Shown: positions 44,018 to 54,535 of the stretch, piece after piece
Position numbering within the stretch: position 1 is the first letter of the stretch
Layout: each line of letters starts with the position of its first letter
Assembly (NCBI RefSeq): GCF_014779715.1
Contig: NZ_JACXYU010000006.1
Location: 62,001-126,000 of the forward strand
Direction of reading: 5' to 3'
Origin: Streptomyces chumphonensis
GTDB lineage: Bacteria > Actinomycetota > Actinomycetes > Streptomycetales > Streptomycetaceae
Length of the DNA: 64,000 nt
The notes under the pieces: generated by a model
Seen by the model: only the letters and a program-made list of their open reading frames with translations
What the model was told of the DNA's origin: nothing
Databases searched by the model: none
Made by a program: the position numbers and the translations under genes

Positions 44018-45612
44018 ACTGGCACGACGACCGCCTGCCCGCCCTCGTCCTCGTCACCGTCTTCATCGCCGTCACCCTGGCGGTCACGACCTGGGCGGCC
44101 CACCGGCGCCAGGGGACGCCGGAGGAGTTCTACGCCGGCGGCCGGCTGTTCTCCCCCGTGGAGAACGGTTTCGCCATCGCGGGCGACTACATGTCCGCCG
44201 CGTCCTTCCTCGGCATCTCGGGGCTCATCGCGCTCTACGGGTACGACGGCCTGGTCTACGCGGTGGGCTTCCTGGTGGCCTGGCTCGTCGTGCTCTTCCT
44301 CGTCGCGGAGCTCGTGCGGAACTGCGGACGCTTCACCCTTGCCGACGTGCTGGTCTCGCGGCTGCGCGAGCGCCCGGTCCGGGTCGCGTCCGGCACCGCG
44401 TCGGTGCTGGTCTCGCTGCTCTACCTGGTGGCCCAGATGGTCGGCGCGGGAACGCTCGTGGCCCTGCTCCTGGGCGACACCGGGCCCGACGTGCGGACGT
44501 GGACGGTCGTCGGCGTCGGCGCGCTGATGATCGTGTACGTCGCCTTCGGCGGCATGCGGGGCACCACCTGGATCCAGATCATCAAGGCCGTCCTCCTCAT
44601 GGGCGGTGCCCTCACCCTGACCGCCCTCGTCCTGCTGCGCTTCGGCGGCGATCCGGCCTCCCTCCTCACCGGAGCCGCCGAGCGCAGCGGGTACGGCGAC
44701 GCGTTCCTCGGCCCGGGGCTGCTCTTCGGGGACACCTGGGTCTCCCGCGCCGACCTCGTCAGCCTCGGGCTCGCACTCGTCCTCGGGACGGCCGGCCTGC
44801 CGCACATCCTCGCCCGCTTCTACACGGTGCCGACCGCCCGGGCCGCTCGCCGTTCGGTGATGTGGGCCGTCGGGCTCATCGGGGGCTTCTACCTGATGAC
44901 GATCGTGCTCGGCTTCGGTGCGGCGGCGCTGCTGGGGCCGGACACGGTCCGCGCGGACAACGCCGCGGGCAACACGGCCGTGCCGCTCCTCGCCCGGTTC
45001 CTGGGCGGCGGTGCGGGCACGACGGGCGGCACGGTGCTGTTCGCGGTCGTCGCGGCGATCGCCTTCGCCACGATCCTCGCCGTCGTCGCGGGGATCACGC
45101 TGGCCTCCTCGGCGGCCATCGCCCACGACCTGTACGGCTCGCTCGCCCGGCGGCGCGGGCGGCGCCGTCTCGGGGAGGTGACCGTGGCACGGCTGGCGGC
45201 CATCGGGGTCGGAGCGCTGGCGATCGGCCTCGGCCTCCTCGCCCGCAACCTGAACGTGGCGTTCCTCGTGGGACTGGCGTTCGCCGTCGCCGCCTCGGCC
45301 AACCTGCCGGTGCTGCTCTACACGCTCTTCTGGCGACGCTTCACCACCCGGGGCGCCCTGTGGGCGGTGTACGGGGGCCTGCTCCCGTCCCTCGCCCTGG
45401 TGGTGCTCTCCCCGGTGGTCTCGGGCAGCCCGGACGCGCTCCTGCCGGGGCTGGACTTCGCCTGGTTCCCGCTCCAGAACCCCGGAATCGTCTCGATCCC
45501 GCTCGGCTTCCTCGCGGGGTGGCTCGGCACCGTCTCCGGGCGTGGGAGGCCCGACCCGTACCGCCACGCGGAGACGGAGGTGCGCGCGTTGACCGGGGCG
45601 GGCGCGGTGTGA
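44014..45612 (+). CDS. sodium:solute symporter (ActP-like)
   Basis: A 532-aa SSS-family transporter with about 13 hydrophobic segments. Typical motifs are EEFYAGGRLFSPVENGFAIAGDYMSAASFLG near the N-terminus, GGMRGTTWIQIIKAVLL and GTAGLPHILARFYTVPTARAARRS. It most resembles acetate/short-chain acid or cation symporters. The DUF485 gene is fused to it by a GTGA overlap. The substrate is an inference from family. Confidence 0.9.
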   Translation: MNWHDDRLPALVLVTVFIAVTLAVTTWAAHRRQGTPEEFYAGGRLFSPVENGFAIAGDYMSAASFLGISGLIALYGYDGLVYAVGFLVAWLVVLFLVAELVRNCGRFTLADVLVSRLRERPVRVASGTASVLVSLLYLVAQMVGAGTLVALLLGDTGPDVRTWTVVGVGALMIVYVAFGGMRGTTWIQIIKAVLLMGGALTLTALVLLRFGGDPASLLTGAAERSGYGDAFLGPGLLFGDTWVSRADLVSLGLALVLGTAGLPHILARFYTVPTARAARRSVMWAVGLIGGFYLMTIVLGFGAAALLGPDTVRADNAAGNTAVPLLARFLGGGAGTTGGTVLFAVVAAIAFATILAVVAGITLASSAAIAHDLYGSLARRRGRRRLGEVTVARLAAIGVGALAIGLGLLARNLNVAFLVGLAFAVAASANLPVLLYTLFWRRFTTRGALWAVYGGLLPSLALVVLSPVVSGSPDALLPGLDFAWFPLQNPGIVSIPLGFLAGWLGTVSGRGRPDPYRHAETEVRALTGAGAV

Positions 45613-45640
45613 GCGGCGCGGTGACCCGGTGCCGGGCCCC

Positions 45641-46543
45641 TCAGCCCAGCCGCGAGACGGCGAGGACGTGTTCCCGGGGCTGGGGGCCGGGCACGGCTCC
45701 GCAGCTCGCCGCGACCTCGGCGCCCGGCTCCGTGACGCCGTCCACCCGCCAGGTGCGCCCGTCCCGGTGGGTCACGACGACGGACCACCGCGGGCCGGGT
45801 TCCACCGGGTCCGTGAGCGTCAGCGCCTCCGCGTCGTCCTCGCCGGTCAGTTCCCGCACGGCCAGTTCGGCGGCCTGCCCCGGACGTCCCCAGGCGGAAC
45901 GACCCCGGCACCGCTCGGTCACCATCCGGCCCCGGCGGACGGAGGCCAGCACGTCCTTGACCGAGGGCGCGTCCGCCCGTCCGTAGGCGTAGCCGTACGG
46001 CAGCACCAGCAGGGTGGGGGAGAAGCGGTGACCGCCGATGTGCGTGATCTCCCAGACGCCCGCGCCGCCGGAGGCCGCGAGCTCCTCCGCCAGGGGGCGG
46101 CCGAGCAGGGCGCAGCAGCGGTCGCGTCGCCCGTTGGTGCAGACGAGCGCCAGGGGGTCGCCCCGGTACGGTTCCCCGACGCCGCCGTGCTCGCCACGCC
46201 CGAGAGCCGCGAAGTCCAGCCCGGCGCACGAGGCCGGGTCCGTGGTCCACCAGGTCCGTACCCAGGAGCGGCCCGGCACGGTGTGGGCGGCGAAGACGCG
46301 CCGGCGCGGGGCGCCGCCGAGGTCCGCGTGCCGGCCCGGGCGCCGGATGAGGGCCACGCGGACCCCCGTGCCCTGGCCGGCGGCGGCCAGCGCGCGCCCG
46401 GCCTCCCGGTCCAGGCGGCTCGCGGTCAGCGCGTCCGCACCCCACGGCCCCGGCTGCTCCAGGAGCAACCAGGTCCGTGCGGTCGCGGCGGTGGCCGCGA
46501 GCGGTTCGGCCTGTTCCCGGGAGGCGATCGCACACGTTGTCAC
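45641..46543 (-). CDS. sucrase/ferredoxin-like protein under an iron box
   Basis: A 300-aa protein of the sucrase/ferredoxin-like (thioredoxin-like ferredoxin) family. The cluster-binding region is VCTNGRRDRCCALLGRPLAEEL, followed by EITHIGGHRFSPTLLVLPYGYAYGR, diagnostic of the family. An N-terminal ferredoxin-like half begins LLLEQPGPWGADAL. It is likely a [2Fe-2S] redox protein. GTG at 46543 directly abuts an iron box, and no Shine-Dalgarno is present, so the mRNA is probably leaderless and iron-repressed. A role in siderophore reduction or iron recycling is possible. Confidence 0.85.
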   Translation of the reverse strand: MTTCAIASREQAEPLAATAATARTWLLLEQPGPWGADALTASRLDREAGRALAAAGQGTGVRVALIRRPGRHADLGGAPRRRVFAAHTVPGRSWVRTWWTTDPASCAGLDFAALGRGEHGGVGEPYRGDPLALVCTNGRRDRCCALLGRPLAEELAASGGAGVWEITHIGGHRFSPTLLVLPYGYAYGRADAPSVKDVLASVRRGRMVTERCRGRSAWGRPGQAAELAVRELTGEDDAEALTLTDPVEPGPRWSVVVTHRDGRTWRVDGVTEPGAEVAASCGAVPGPQPREHVLAVSRLG

Positions 46544-46562
46544 AGAGGTGAGCCTAACCTCC
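46544..46562. promoter_or_regulatory. iron box overlapping the -10 of a leaderless gene
   Basis: On the minus strand GGAGGTTAGGCTCACCTCT matches 15 of 19 positions of the consensus TTAGGTTAGGCTCACCTAA. A TAGGCT inside it lies 7 nt before the GTG of the sucrase/ferredoxin gene. The divergent cobW-like gene starts 77 bp away. Confidence 0.85.
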
Positions 46563-46638
46563 GCTACGATCGGCTGCCGTTTCCCCCGGACCCGGCGTCG
46601 GACGCCGGTGCCGTGGTCCCGTACGAGAAAGGGCACCG

Positions 46639-47763
46639 GTGGCCCCACGTCGCATCCCCGTCATCGTCCTCGCGGGCTTCCTCGGCTCCGGCAAGACGAC
46701 GCTGCTGAACCATCTCCTCCGCAACCGCCGCGGCGTCCGCATCGGTGCGGTCGTCAACGACTTCGGCTCCATCGAGATCGACGCGATGACGGTCTCCGGC
46801 CAGGTCGACTCGATGGTCTCGCTCGGCGACGGCTGCCTGTGCTGCGCGGTGGACACCGAGGACCTGGACGACGTGCTGGACGCCCTGGCCCGCCCGGCGG
46901 CCGGCATCGACCTCATCGTCATCGAGGCGAGCGGACTGGCGGAGCCGCAGACGCTGATCCGCATGCTCCTGGCCAGCTCCGATCCGCGCATCGTCTACGG
47001 AGGGCTCGTCGAGGTCGTGGACGCCGCCGAGTTCGACGCCGTGCGCCGCCGCCACCCGGAGCTGGAGCGGCACGTGCGGGTGGCCGACCTCGTGGTGCTG
47101 AACAAGACGGACCGCGTGTCGGCGCAGGACCGCGAGGCTCTGCTGGCCACCCTGACATCACTGGCCGACGGCACGCCCGTCGTCGCCGCCTCCCACGGAC
47201 GGATCGACCCCGCGCTCCTCTTCGACCCGGACGAGGCACCTGACGAGGGGGTGCGCCAGCTCTCCTTCGAGGACCTGTACGTCGAGGATCCGGACCATCC
47301 GGACCACCCCGACCAGGACGCCGCCGACCACACGCACCTGCACGAGGCCTACCAGACGCTGTCCTTCACCTGCGCGGAGCCGCTCAGCCCGCGCCGCCTC
47401 CTCGCCTTCCTCGACGCGCGCCCGGCCGGGCTCTACCGGATGAAGGGCCACCTCCACCTCGGGGGTGAGGGCGCGGCGCGGCGCTGGACCGTCCACGCGG
47501 TCGGGGCGTTCCTGCGCTTCTCCCCGGAGCCCTGGCCGACGGGGGAGCCGCGCCGCACTCAGCTCGTCCTGATCGGTTCGGGGCTGGACACGCAGGGCCT
47601 GCGGCGGGGCCTCGACGCCTGCGCCGGGCCGGGGCCCGAGGACGAGGGCCCCAGCGCCCTGTGGGGCGTCCTGCGCTATGTGGACGCCCCGGACGAGGGT
47701 GCCCCGGACGCCGAGGAGCCCGCCGCGTACGGCGACCCCGAGTTCCGCGAAGAACCCGCCTGA
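46639..47763 (+). CDS. CobW/COG0523-family GTPase
   Basis: A 374-aa G3E GTPase that acts as a metal chaperone. The P-loop is GFLGSGKTT (residues 13-21), the metal-binding CLCC is at Cys66-Cys69, and EASGLAEP and NKTD follow. The C-terminal CobW_C domain runs from about residue 250, preceded by an acidic/His patch (DHPDHPDQDAADHTHLHE) likely to bind metal. Most relatives deliver zinc; the shared spacer here carries an iron box, not a Zur box. GTG at 46639 has GAAAGGG. Confidence 0.9.
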   Translation: MAPRRIPVIVLAGFLGSGKTTLLNHLLRNRRGVRIGAVVNDFGSIEIDAMTVSGQVDSMVSLGDGCLCCAVDTEDLDDVLDALARPAAGIDLIVIEASGLAEPQTLIRMLLASSDPRIVYGGLVEVVDAAEFDAVRRRHPELERHVRVADLVVLNKTDRVSAQDREALLATLTSLADGTPVVAASHGRIDPALLFDPDEAPDEGVRQLSFEDLYVEDPDHPDHPDQDAADHTHLHEAYQTLSFTCAEPLSPRRLLAFLDARPAGLYRMKGHLHLGGEGAARRWTVHAVGAFLRFSPEPWPTGEPRRTQLVLIGSGLDTQGLRRGLDACAGPGPEDEGPSALWGVLRYVDAPDEGAPDAEEPAAYGDPEFREEPA

Positions 47764-47772
47764 GGCCGCTCC

Positions 47773-47804
47773 CCGCCCGGCCCGCAGGCGTGCGGGCCGG
47801 GCGG
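47773..47804. terminator. bidirectional terminator cobW-like/parC
   Basis: A perfect 14-bp stem (47773-47786 with 47791-47804) and 4-nt loop lie between two convergent genes. Confidence 0.88.
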
Positions 47805-47834
47805 ACCGGGCGGGCGCAGCCCGCACGGCTCGGA

Positions 47835-50282
47835 TCAGACGGGACCGCCGATCACCGCGACGGGGCCGGCCAGCGGCACCCCTGACCCGTCCCGGCGCGG
47901 GTCGATCTCGGGAAGACCCGCTGGAGCGCCGGCCTTCGTGGCGGCCCGGGCGGGCGCGTGGCCGGCCCAGGCCAGCACCAGCCGTTCCTCGCCCTTCAGG
48001 AACCGCTGGCAGCGGACGCCGCCGGTGGCCCGGCCCTTGCGCGGGTACTGGTCGAAGGGCGTCAGCTTGGCCGAGCCCGGGGTGTCGTCCAACGTGCCCT
48101 CCGCTCCCGCCGCCGTGAAGACGACGGCCTCGGCGGCCGGGTCGACGGCGGTGAACGAGACGACCTGCGCGTCGGGGCCGAGCTTGACGCCGCTCATGCC
48201 CCCCGCGGCGCGGCCCTGCGGACGGACCTGCCCGGCCGGATACCGCAGCAGCTGGGCCTCGTCGGTGATGAACACCAGGTCCTCCTCCCCGGTGCGCAAC
48301 TCGACGGCTCCGACGACCCGATCGCCCTCCCGGAGCGAGATGACCTCCAACTCGTCCTTGTTCGCCGGGTAGTCCGGCACGACGCGTTTCACCACCCCGT
48401 GCCGGGTGCCGAGGGCGAGGCCGGGGGAGGACTCGTCCAGCGTCGTCAGGCACAGGAGCGACTCGCCGTCCTCCAGCGTCAGGAACTCGGTCAGCTTCGC
48501 GCCGCCGGCCAGGTTGGGCGTGGTCGCCGAGGCGGGCAGCTGGGGCAGGTCGATGACGGACAGGCGCAGCAGCCGGCCGGCGGACGTCACCGCTCCGACC
48601 TCGCCCCGCGCGGTCGCGGGGACGGCGGAGACGATGACGTCGTGCTTGGTGCGCCTGGCGTCCTGGTCGAAGACGGCGTCCACGGAGGCGGTGCGCGCGA
48701 GCAGCCCGGTGGAGGAGAGCAGCACGCGGCACGGGTCGTCGGCGACCTCCAGCGGGACCGTGGCCACGGGCGCGCCGGCCGACTCCAGCAGGACGGTCCG
48801 CCGGGGGGTGCCGTACGTCTTCGCGACGGCGGCCAGTTCCGTGGAGACCAGCTTGCGCAGCTCGGCGTCGGACTCCAGGATGCGGGTCAGTTCCTCGATC
48901 TCCTGCCCCAGCCGGTCCCGCTCGCTCTCCAGCTCCAGCCGGTCGAAGCGGGTGAGCCGGCGCAGCGGGGTGTCGAGGATGTACTGGGTCTGGACGTCCG
49001 AGAGGCCGAAGCGCGCGATCAGCGCCTCCTTGGCCTGCGCGGCGTTGTCACTCGACCGGATGATGCCGATGACCTCGTCGATGTCGACGAGTGCGACGAG
49101 CAGACCCTCCACGAGGTGCAGCCGGTCCTGCCGCTTGCCGCGCCGGAAGGCGCTGCGCCGCCGCACGACGTCGAACCGGTGGTCGACGTAGACCTCCAGG
49201 AGCTCCTTCAACCCGAGCGTGAGCGGCTGGCCGTCCACCAGGGCCACGTTGTTGATGCCGAAGGACTCCTCCATCGGCGTCAGCTTGTAGAGCTGCTCCA
49301 GGACGGCCTCGGGATGGAAGCCGTTCTTGATCTCGATGACGAGCCGCAGCCCGTGCTGGCGGTCGGTGAGGTCCTTGACGTCGGCGATGCCCTGCAACCG
49401 CTTGGCGTTGACCAGGTCCTTGATCTTGGAGATGACCTTCTCCGGGCCGACGGTGAAGGGCAGTTCGGTGACGATCAGACCCTTGCGCCGCGCCGTGACC
49501 TGCTCGACCTCCGCCGTCGCCCGGATGCGGAACGTGCCGCGGCCCTTGGCGTAGGCGTCCTTGACGCCGTCGAGCCCCACGATCCGTCCGCCCGTGGGCA
49601 GATCGGGGCCGGGCACGTAGCGCATCAGCGTCTCCAGGTCCGCGCCCGGGTGCTTGATGAGGTGCCGCGCCGCCGCGATGATCTCGCTCAGGTTGTGCGG
49701 CGGCATGTTGGTGGCCATGCCCACCGCGATGCCGGACGCGCCGTTGACCAGGAGGTTCGGGTAGGCGGCCGGAAGCGCGACCGGCTCCTGCTCGCTGCCG
49801 TCGTAGTTGGGCGCGAAGTCGACGGTCTCCTCGTCGATCGAGTCGGTCATCAGACCGGCGGCCGAGGCGCTGCGGCACTCGGTGTACCGCATCGCGGCGG
49901 GCGGGTCGTCGTTGCCGAGCGAGCCGAAGTTCCCGTGGCCGTCGACCAGCGGCAGGCGCATGGAGAACGGCTGCGCCATGCGCACGAGTGCGTCGTAGAT
50001 GGCGGAGTCCCCGTGCGGGTGGAGCTTGCCCATCACCTCGCCCACGACGCGCGCGCACTTGACGTAGGAGCGCTCCGGGCGGAGTCCCATCTCGTGCATC
50101 TGGTAGAGGATGCGCCGGTGAACCGGCTTCAGCCCGTCCCGCGCGTCGGGAAGGGCGCGCGAGTAGATCACCGAGTAGGCGTACTCCAGGAAGGAGCCCT
50201 GCATCTCGTCGACGACGTCGATGTCGAGGATGCGCTCCTCGAAATCCTCCGGCGGCGGGGTCTTCGTGCTGCGGCGGGCCAT
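47835..50282 (-). CDS. parC: DNA topoisomerase IV subunit A
   Basis: An 815-aa type IIA topoisomerase cleavage subunit. The winged helix, the quinolone-resistance region ([17 protein letters not shown], with Ser93 and Asp97), the catalytic Tyr133 (AMRYTECR) and the beta-pinwheel C-terminal domain ([31 protein letters not shown]) are complete. Start ATG at 50282 gives MARRS; the frame stays open upstream but that part is antisense to the M16 gene. It pairs with ParE for decatenation. Confidence 0.93.
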   Translation of the reverse strand: MARRSTKTPPPEDFEERILDIDVVDEMQGSFLEYAYSVIYSRALPDARDGLKPVHRRILYQMHEMGLRPERSYVKCARVVGEVMGKLHPHGDSAIYDALVRMAQPFSMRLPLVDGHGNFGSLGNDDPPAAMRYTECRSASAAGLMTDSIDEETVDFAPNYDGSEQEPVALPAAYPNLLVNGASGIAVGMATNMPPHNLSEIIAAARHLIKHPGADLETLMRYVPGPDLPTGGRIVGLDGVKDAYAKGRGTFRIRATAEVEQVTARRKGLIVTELPFTVGPEKVISKIKDLVNAKRLQGIADVKDLTDRQHGLRLVIEIKNGFHPEAVLEQLYKLTPMEESFGINNVALVDGQPLTLGLKELLEVYVDHRFDVVRRRSAFRRGKRQDRLHLVEGLLVALVDIDEVIGIIRSSDNAAQAKEALIARFGLSDVQTQYILDTPLRRLTRFDRLELESERDRLGQEIEELTRILESDAELRKLVSTELAAVAKTYGTPRRTVLLESAGAPVATVPLEVADDPCRVLLSSTGLLARTASVDAVFDQDARRTKHDVIVSAVPATARGEVGAVTSAGRLLRLSVIDLPQLPASATTPNLAGGAKLTEFLTLEDGESLLCLTTLDESSPGLALGTRHGVVKRVVPDYPANKDELEVISLREGDRVVGAVELRTGEEDLVFITDEAQLLRYPAGQVRPQGRAAGGMSGVKLGPDAQVVSFTAVDPAAEAVVFTAAGAEGTLDDTPGSAKLTPFDQYPRKGRATGGVRCQRFLKGEERLVLAWAGHAPARAATKAGAPAGLPEIDPRRDGSGVPLAGPVAVIGGPV

Positions 50283-50597
50283 CGCGGCTGCTGCTCCTTC
50301 GCAAGACGTACGGTCGCGCCGCCGCGTACGGGCTGGTACGGCCGGGCGCTGAAGCGGATGTGCTGGCACTGACGCGGACCATTGTGGACCCCGGCGCCGA
50401 CAGGGCGCCGTCCACCCCGCCCGGCAGGGAACTTCACATGGGCCCGCCACGCTTGCATAGAGTGACAGGACTGCGCGGGCCGACCACCCCGGCCAGCCCG
50501 GCCGCTCCGCCGGGCGACGACCGATCGGCGGCAGCCGACGACCGTCCGCCGGCCCGCAGAGGTCCACCAGCCGCCGTATCGAAGGGACACTTCGCGC
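50283..50597. other. divergent spacer parC-M16
   Basis: No gene. A TAGAGT (50458-50463) with a TTCACA 19 nt upstream (50433-50438) is a weak candidate promoter for the M16 operon. An inverted repeat GGCGCC-GACA-GGGCGCC (about 50392-50408) is also present. Confidence 0.35.
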
Positions 50598-51986
50598 ATG
50601 GGTCACACGGCCACGCCCCCTCCCCCCCAGGGAGTGCTCACAGCAACCGAACACCGGCTTGCGAACGGCCTGCGGGTGGTGCTCTCCGAGGACCACCTGA
50701 CCCCCGTCGCCGCCGTCTGCCTCTGGTACGACGTCGGTTCCCGGCACGAGGTGAAGGGCCGCACCGGTCTCGCCCACCTCTTCGAGCACCTGATGTTCCA
50801 GGGGTCGGCGCAGGTTCCGGGCAACGGGCACTTCGAACTCGTCCAGGGCGTCGGCGGTTCGCTGAACGGCACGACCAGCTTCGAGCGCACCAACTACTTC
50901 GAGACCATGCCGGCCCACCAGCTGGAGCTGGCGCTGTGGCTGGAGGCGGACCGCATGGGTTCGCTGCTGGCCGCCCTGGACGAGGAGTCCATGGAGAACC
51001 AGCGGGACGTCGTCAAGAACGAACGGCGCCAGCGGTACGACAACGTCCCCTACGGCACGGCCTTCGAGACGCTGGTCGCCATGGCCTACCCGGAGGGCCA
51101 CCCGTACCACCACACGCCGATCGGCTCCATGGCCGACCTCGACGCCGCCTCGCTGGAGGACGCCCGGCAGTTCTTCCGCACGTACTACGCGCCCAACAAC
51201 GCCGTGCTGTCCGTCGTCGGCGACATCGATCCGGAGCAGACGCTCGCCTGGATCGAGAAGTACTTCGGCTCGATCCCCGGGCACGACGGCAAACAGCCGC
51301 CGCGCGACGGCACGTTGCCCGACGTCATGGGGGAGGAGCCGCGCCGCACGATGCACGAGGACGTGCCCTCCCGGGCCCTGCTCCAGGCCTACCGCCTGCC
51401 GCACGACGGCACCCGTGAGGCGGACGCCGTCGACCTGGCGCTGACGGCGCTCGGCGGTGGCGAGTCCTCCCGCCTGTACAACCGGCTGGTGCGCAGGGAC
51501 CGCTCGGCGGTCACGGCGGGCTTCGGCATGCTGCGGCTCGCCGGGGCGCCCTCGCTCGGCTGGCTCGACATCAAGGCGTCGGGGGAGGCGACGGTCGCCG
51601 AGATCGAGGCGGCCGTCGACGAGGAGCTGGCACGCTTCGCCGCCGAGGGACCGAGCCCGGAGGAGATGGAGCGCGCCCAGGCCCAGTTGGAGCGGGAGTG
51701 GCTGGACCGGCTGGCCACCGTCAGCGGGCGCGCGGACGAGCTGTGCCGGTACGCCGTCCTCTTCGGCGACCCGCAGCTGGCCCTCACGGCCGTCCAGCGG
51801 GTGCTGGAGGTCACGCCGGAGGAGGTGCGGGCGGTCGCCGCCGCGCGTCTGGGCCGGGACAACCGGGCCGTCCTCGTCTACGAGCCGACGTCCGGGGCGG
51901 AGCGGGGCGAAGAGGACGCCACCGAGGTCATCTCCGACGACGCAGCCGACGTGCACCACACCGCGCAGGAAGGGGCCGAGCAGTGA
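50598..51986 (+). CDS. M16-family zinc metallopeptidase, catalytic
   Basis: A 462-aa pitrilysin/processing-peptidase relative. The inverted zinc motif HLFEH lies at residues 60-64, with the distal Glu in the [13 protein letters not shown] region. The second M16 domain has the Arg-Tyr-type substrate region ([14 protein letters not shown]). There is no signal peptide. The gene overlaps the next one by GTGA, so the two are translated as a pair and probably form a heterodimer like mitochondrial processing peptidase. Confidence 0.92.
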   Translation: MGHTATPPPPQGVLTATEHRLANGLRVVLSEDHLTPVAAVCLWYDVGSRHEVKGRTGLAHLFEHLMFQGSAQVPGNGHFELVQGVGGSLNGTTSFERTNYFETMPAHQLELALWLEADRMGSLLAALDEESMENQRDVVKNERRQRYDNVPYGTAFETLVAMAYPEGHPYHHTPIGSMADLDAASLEDARQFFRTYYAPNNAVLSVVGDIDPEQTLAWIEKYFGSIPGHDGKQPPRDGTLPDVMGEEPRRTMHEDVPSRALLQAYRLPHDGTREADAVDLALTALGGGESSRLYNRLVRRDRSAVTAGFGMLRLAGAPSLGWLDIKASGEATVAEIEAAVDEELARFAAEGPSPEEMERAQAQLEREWLDRLATVSGRADELCRYAVLFGDPQLALTAVQRVLEVTPEEVRAVAAARLGRDNRAVLVYEPTSGAERGEEDATEVISDDAADVHHTAQEGAEQ

Positions 51987-53374
51987 GCGACGCCACCCCC
52001 ACCATGGAGTTCCACCCGCAGCCGGCCGGCGGCAGCGCGAAGCCCTGGGCCTTCCCGGCCCCCGAGCGCGCCACCCTGCCCAACGGGCTGACGGTGCTGC
52101 ACTGCCACCGCCCCGGCCAGCAGGTCGTGGCCGTCGAGGTGAACCTCGTCGCCCCCCTGGACGCCGAGCCGCAGGGCCTGGAGGGCGTCGCGACGATCAT
52201 GGCCCGCGCCCTGAGCGAGGGCACGGACAAGCACTCGGCCGAGGAGTTCGCCGCCGAGCTGGAGCGGTGCGGTGCCACGCTCGACGCGTTCGCCGACCAC
52301 CCGGGTGTGCGCGTCTCCCTGGAGGTGCCCGTCTCCCGGCTGGCCAAGGGGCTCGGCCTGCTCGCGGACGCCCTGCGCGCCCCGGCGTTCCCCGACGGCG
52401 AGGTGTCGCGCCTGGTGGCCAACCGGCTCGACGAGATCCCGCACGAGCTGGCCAACCCGGCCCGTCGTGCCGCGATCGCCATGTCCGGGGAGCTGTTCCC
52501 GGACACCTCGCGGATGTCCCGCCCGCGCCAGGGCACCGAGGAGTCCGTCCGGCGTATCGACGCGGCGGCCGTGCGGGCCTTCTACGAGGCGCACGTGCGC
52601 CCGGCCGCGGTCACGGCCGTCGTGGTCGGCGACTTCACCGGGGTCGATCTCGCCGGAACGCTGACCGAGACGCTCGGCGCGTGGACGGGTGCGTCCGCCC
52701 GGCCGCGCCCCGCGCCACCGGTCACCGCGGACGACACCGGCCGCGTGGTCATCGTGGACCGCCCCGGGGCGGTCCAGACACAGCTGCTCATCGGACGCAC
52801 CGGCGCCGACCGGCACGACGCCGTGTGGCCCGCCCAGGTCCTCGGCGTCTACTGCCTCGGCGGAACGCTCACCTCCCGGCTCGACCGGGTCCTGCGCGAG
52901 GAGAAGGGCTACACCTACGGCGTGCGCGCCTACAGCCAGGTGCTGCGGTCGACGCCGGACGGCAGCGGTACGGCCATGCTCGCGATCAGCGGTTCGGTGG
53001 CCACCGACGTTACCGGCCCCGCCCTCGCGGACCTGTGGCACGTCCTGCGGACCCTGGCGGCCGAGGGGCTGACCGACGACGAGCGTGACACCGCCGTGCA
53101 GAACCTGGTGGGTGTCGCCCCGCTGCGCTACGAGACGGCGGCGGCGGTCGCCGGAACCCTCGCGGACCAGGTGGAGCAGTTCCTTCCCGACGACTTCCAG
53201 GCACGGCTCTACGAGCGGCTGGCCGAGACGGGCACGGTCGAGGCCACGGCGGCGGCGGTGGCGGCCTTCCCCGTCGACCGGCTGGTGACCGTCCTGGTGG
53301 GGGACGCCGAGCAGATCGAGGCTCCCGTGCGCGGGCTGAACATCGGGGAGGTCACCGTCGTGCGCGGTGACTGA
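51983..53374 (+). CDS. M16-family peptidase-like protein, non-catalytic partner
   Basis: A 463-aa M16 homologue. At the place of HxxEH it reads [13 protein letters not shown], so zinc ligands are absent. The second domain ([26 protein letters not shown]) is well conserved and supplies the Arg/Tyr residues that the catalytic partner needs. It is therefore expected to be the regulatory or substrate-binding subunit. GTG at 51983 overlaps the upstream stop. Confidence 0.9.
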   Translation: MSDATPTMEFHPQPAGGSAKPWAFPAPERATLPNGLTVLHCHRPGQQVVAVEVNLVAPLDAEPQGLEGVATIMARALSEGTDKHSAEEFAAELERCGATLDAFADHPGVRVSLEVPVSRLAKGLGLLADALRAPAFPDGEVSRLVANRLDEIPHELANPARRAAIAMSGELFPDTSRMSRPRQGTEESVRRIDAAAVRAFYEAHVRPAAVTAVVVGDFTGVDLAGTLTETLGAWTGASARPRPAPPVTADDTGRVVIVDRPGAVQTQLLIGRTGADRHDAVWPAQVLGVYCLGGTLTSRLDRVLREEKGYTYGVRAYSQVLRSTPDGSGTAMLAISGSVATDVTGPALADLWHVLRTLAAEGLTDDERDTAVQNLVGVAPLRYETAAAVAGTLADQVEQFLPDDFQARLYERLAETGTVEATAAAVAAFPVDRLVTVLVGDAEQIEAPVRGLNIGEVTVVRGD

Positions 53375-53597
53375 GCGGCCGTAAGTCCTTTTCGGTCACT
53401 CTCCGTGCATCCACTGTGCGGCCCCCGGACGCTTCGGGCGGACGGGGGCCGCAGCGTGTTCCCGGGCTCCCAGTGGCCCGCGTCACCCTCCTGACCTGCG
53501 AATGTGGCATGGGCGACAAAGTGGCCGATTTTCTTGGTCCGGGCGGGATGTCCGGTTTAGCGTCGTTCGCGTTGCCCGTCTGAAGCGACCACGCCCT

Positions 53598-53742
53598 GTG
53601 GCCGACGTGCAGCGATCGCCGAGTCCCCGTGAGGGGAGCCGGGGACCCACATGTCCTCTGGGGTGAATCGGGCCTGCGCCCGTAGGAGACCTTCCTGCTC
53701 CGAACCCGTCAGCTAACCCGGTAGGCGAGAAGGAAGGAAAGG
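53598..53742 (+). ncRNA. c-di-AMP riboswitch (ydaO/yuaA type)
   Basis: The leader holds the conserved blocks of the ydaO RNA: GAGGGGAGCCGGGGACCCAC, TGGGGTGAATCGGGCC, GTAGGAGACCTTCC, GCTCCGAACCCGTCAGCTAA and CCCGGTAGGCGAGAAGGA. It ends about 12 nt before the M23 peptidase start, next to its ribosome site. Binding of cyclic di-AMP normally turns expression off. The boundaries are approximate. Confidence 0.92.
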
Positions 53743-53754
53743 ATCACGACCTTC

Positions 53755-54516
53755 ATGGCGTTCAACCGTGCCACCGGCAAGCTGAACCGTCCCGCCCGCG
53801 CCGTCCGTCTGGGCACCGCGGTCGCCGCCGTCGCCGTAGGCGTCGCCGGAACCCTCGCCGCGCCCGCCGCGGCGGCCGAGCACCAGAACACCTTCAGCGA
53901 GGCCCTCGCGCTGAGCCCGTCCATCGCGGGCCACGTGGCCGACCAGGCCGCCGCGCAGAAGAGTGCAGCGGCCGAGCAGGCCGAGGCGGAGAAGGCCGAG
54001 GCCAAGAAGGCGGCCGAGGAGAAGGCCGAGGCGAAGAAGGCGGCCGAGAAGAAGGCCGCCGCCGAGCGCGACGACGCCAAGCGCGCCGACCGGTCCGCGG
54101 CCCGCCCCGCCTTCGTGGCGCCCGTCAAGGGCGGCGACGTGACCACGCCCTACAAGAGCGGCGGTCAGATGTGGTCGTCCGGCAAGCACAGCGGCATCGA
54201 CTTCGCCGCCGCCACCGGCACGCCGGTCAACTCCGTCGCCGCCGGCACCGTCGTCACCGCCGGCTGGGGCGGCGCCTACGGCAACAACATCGTCGTCAAG
54301 CACAACGACGGGACGTTCACCCAGTACGGTCACCTCTCCGCCATCGGTGTCAGCGTGGGCCAGAGCGTCTCCGCCGGTGCCGAGATAGGCAAGGTCGGCT
54401 CGACCGGTAACTCCACCGGCCCGCACCTGCACTTCGAGGCCCGCTCGACCGCCGCCTACGGCTCGGACATGGACCCGGTGAACTACCTCCGGGGCAAGGG
54501 CGTGCCGCTCTCCTGA
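53755..54516 (+). CDS. secreted M23 peptidoglycan endopeptidase
   Basis: A 253-aa exported LytM-type enzyme. The signal peptide ends near residue 42 (AAPAAAAEH). A coiled-coil of Ala/Glu/Lys heptads (about residues 65-115) precedes the peptidase, whose zinc ligands are His145 and Asp149 (KHSGID) and His226 (PHLHFE, His224-His226). It should cut peptide cross-links of the cell wall. Under the riboswitch its synthesis responds to c-di-AMP, linking wall turnover to turgor and development. Confidence 0.95.
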   Translation: MAFNRATGKLNRPARAVRLGTAVAAVAVGVAGTLAAPAAAAEHQNTFSEALALSPSIAGHVADQAAAQKSAAAEQAEAEKAEAKKAAEEKAEAKKAAEKKAAAERDDAKRADRSAARPAFVAPVKGGDVTTPYKSGGQMWSSGKHSGIDFAAATGTPVNSVAAGTVVTAGWGGAYGNNIVVKHNDGTFTQYGHLSAIGVSVGQSVSAGAEIGKVGSTGNSTGPHLHFEARSTAAYGSDMDPVNYLRGKGVPLS

Positions 54517-54535
54517 CGCGGTGCCCCACCCGACG

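Noticed and set aside
47958..50372. An 804-codon open frame opposite parC, and its upstream continuation
   Set aside because: It is antisense to a complete ParC, has no recognisable domain and shows the Val/Leu/Gly/Asp bias of reverse-frame shadows in GC-rich DNA.
50380..50396. TTGTGGACC in the parC-M16 spacer as a DnaA box
   Set aside because: The last bases differ from the consensus (TGTGGACAA needed).
50283..51959. N-terminal extension of parC beyond 50282
   Set aside because: It runs antisense through the M16 gene. MARRS at 50282 is the expected ParC start.
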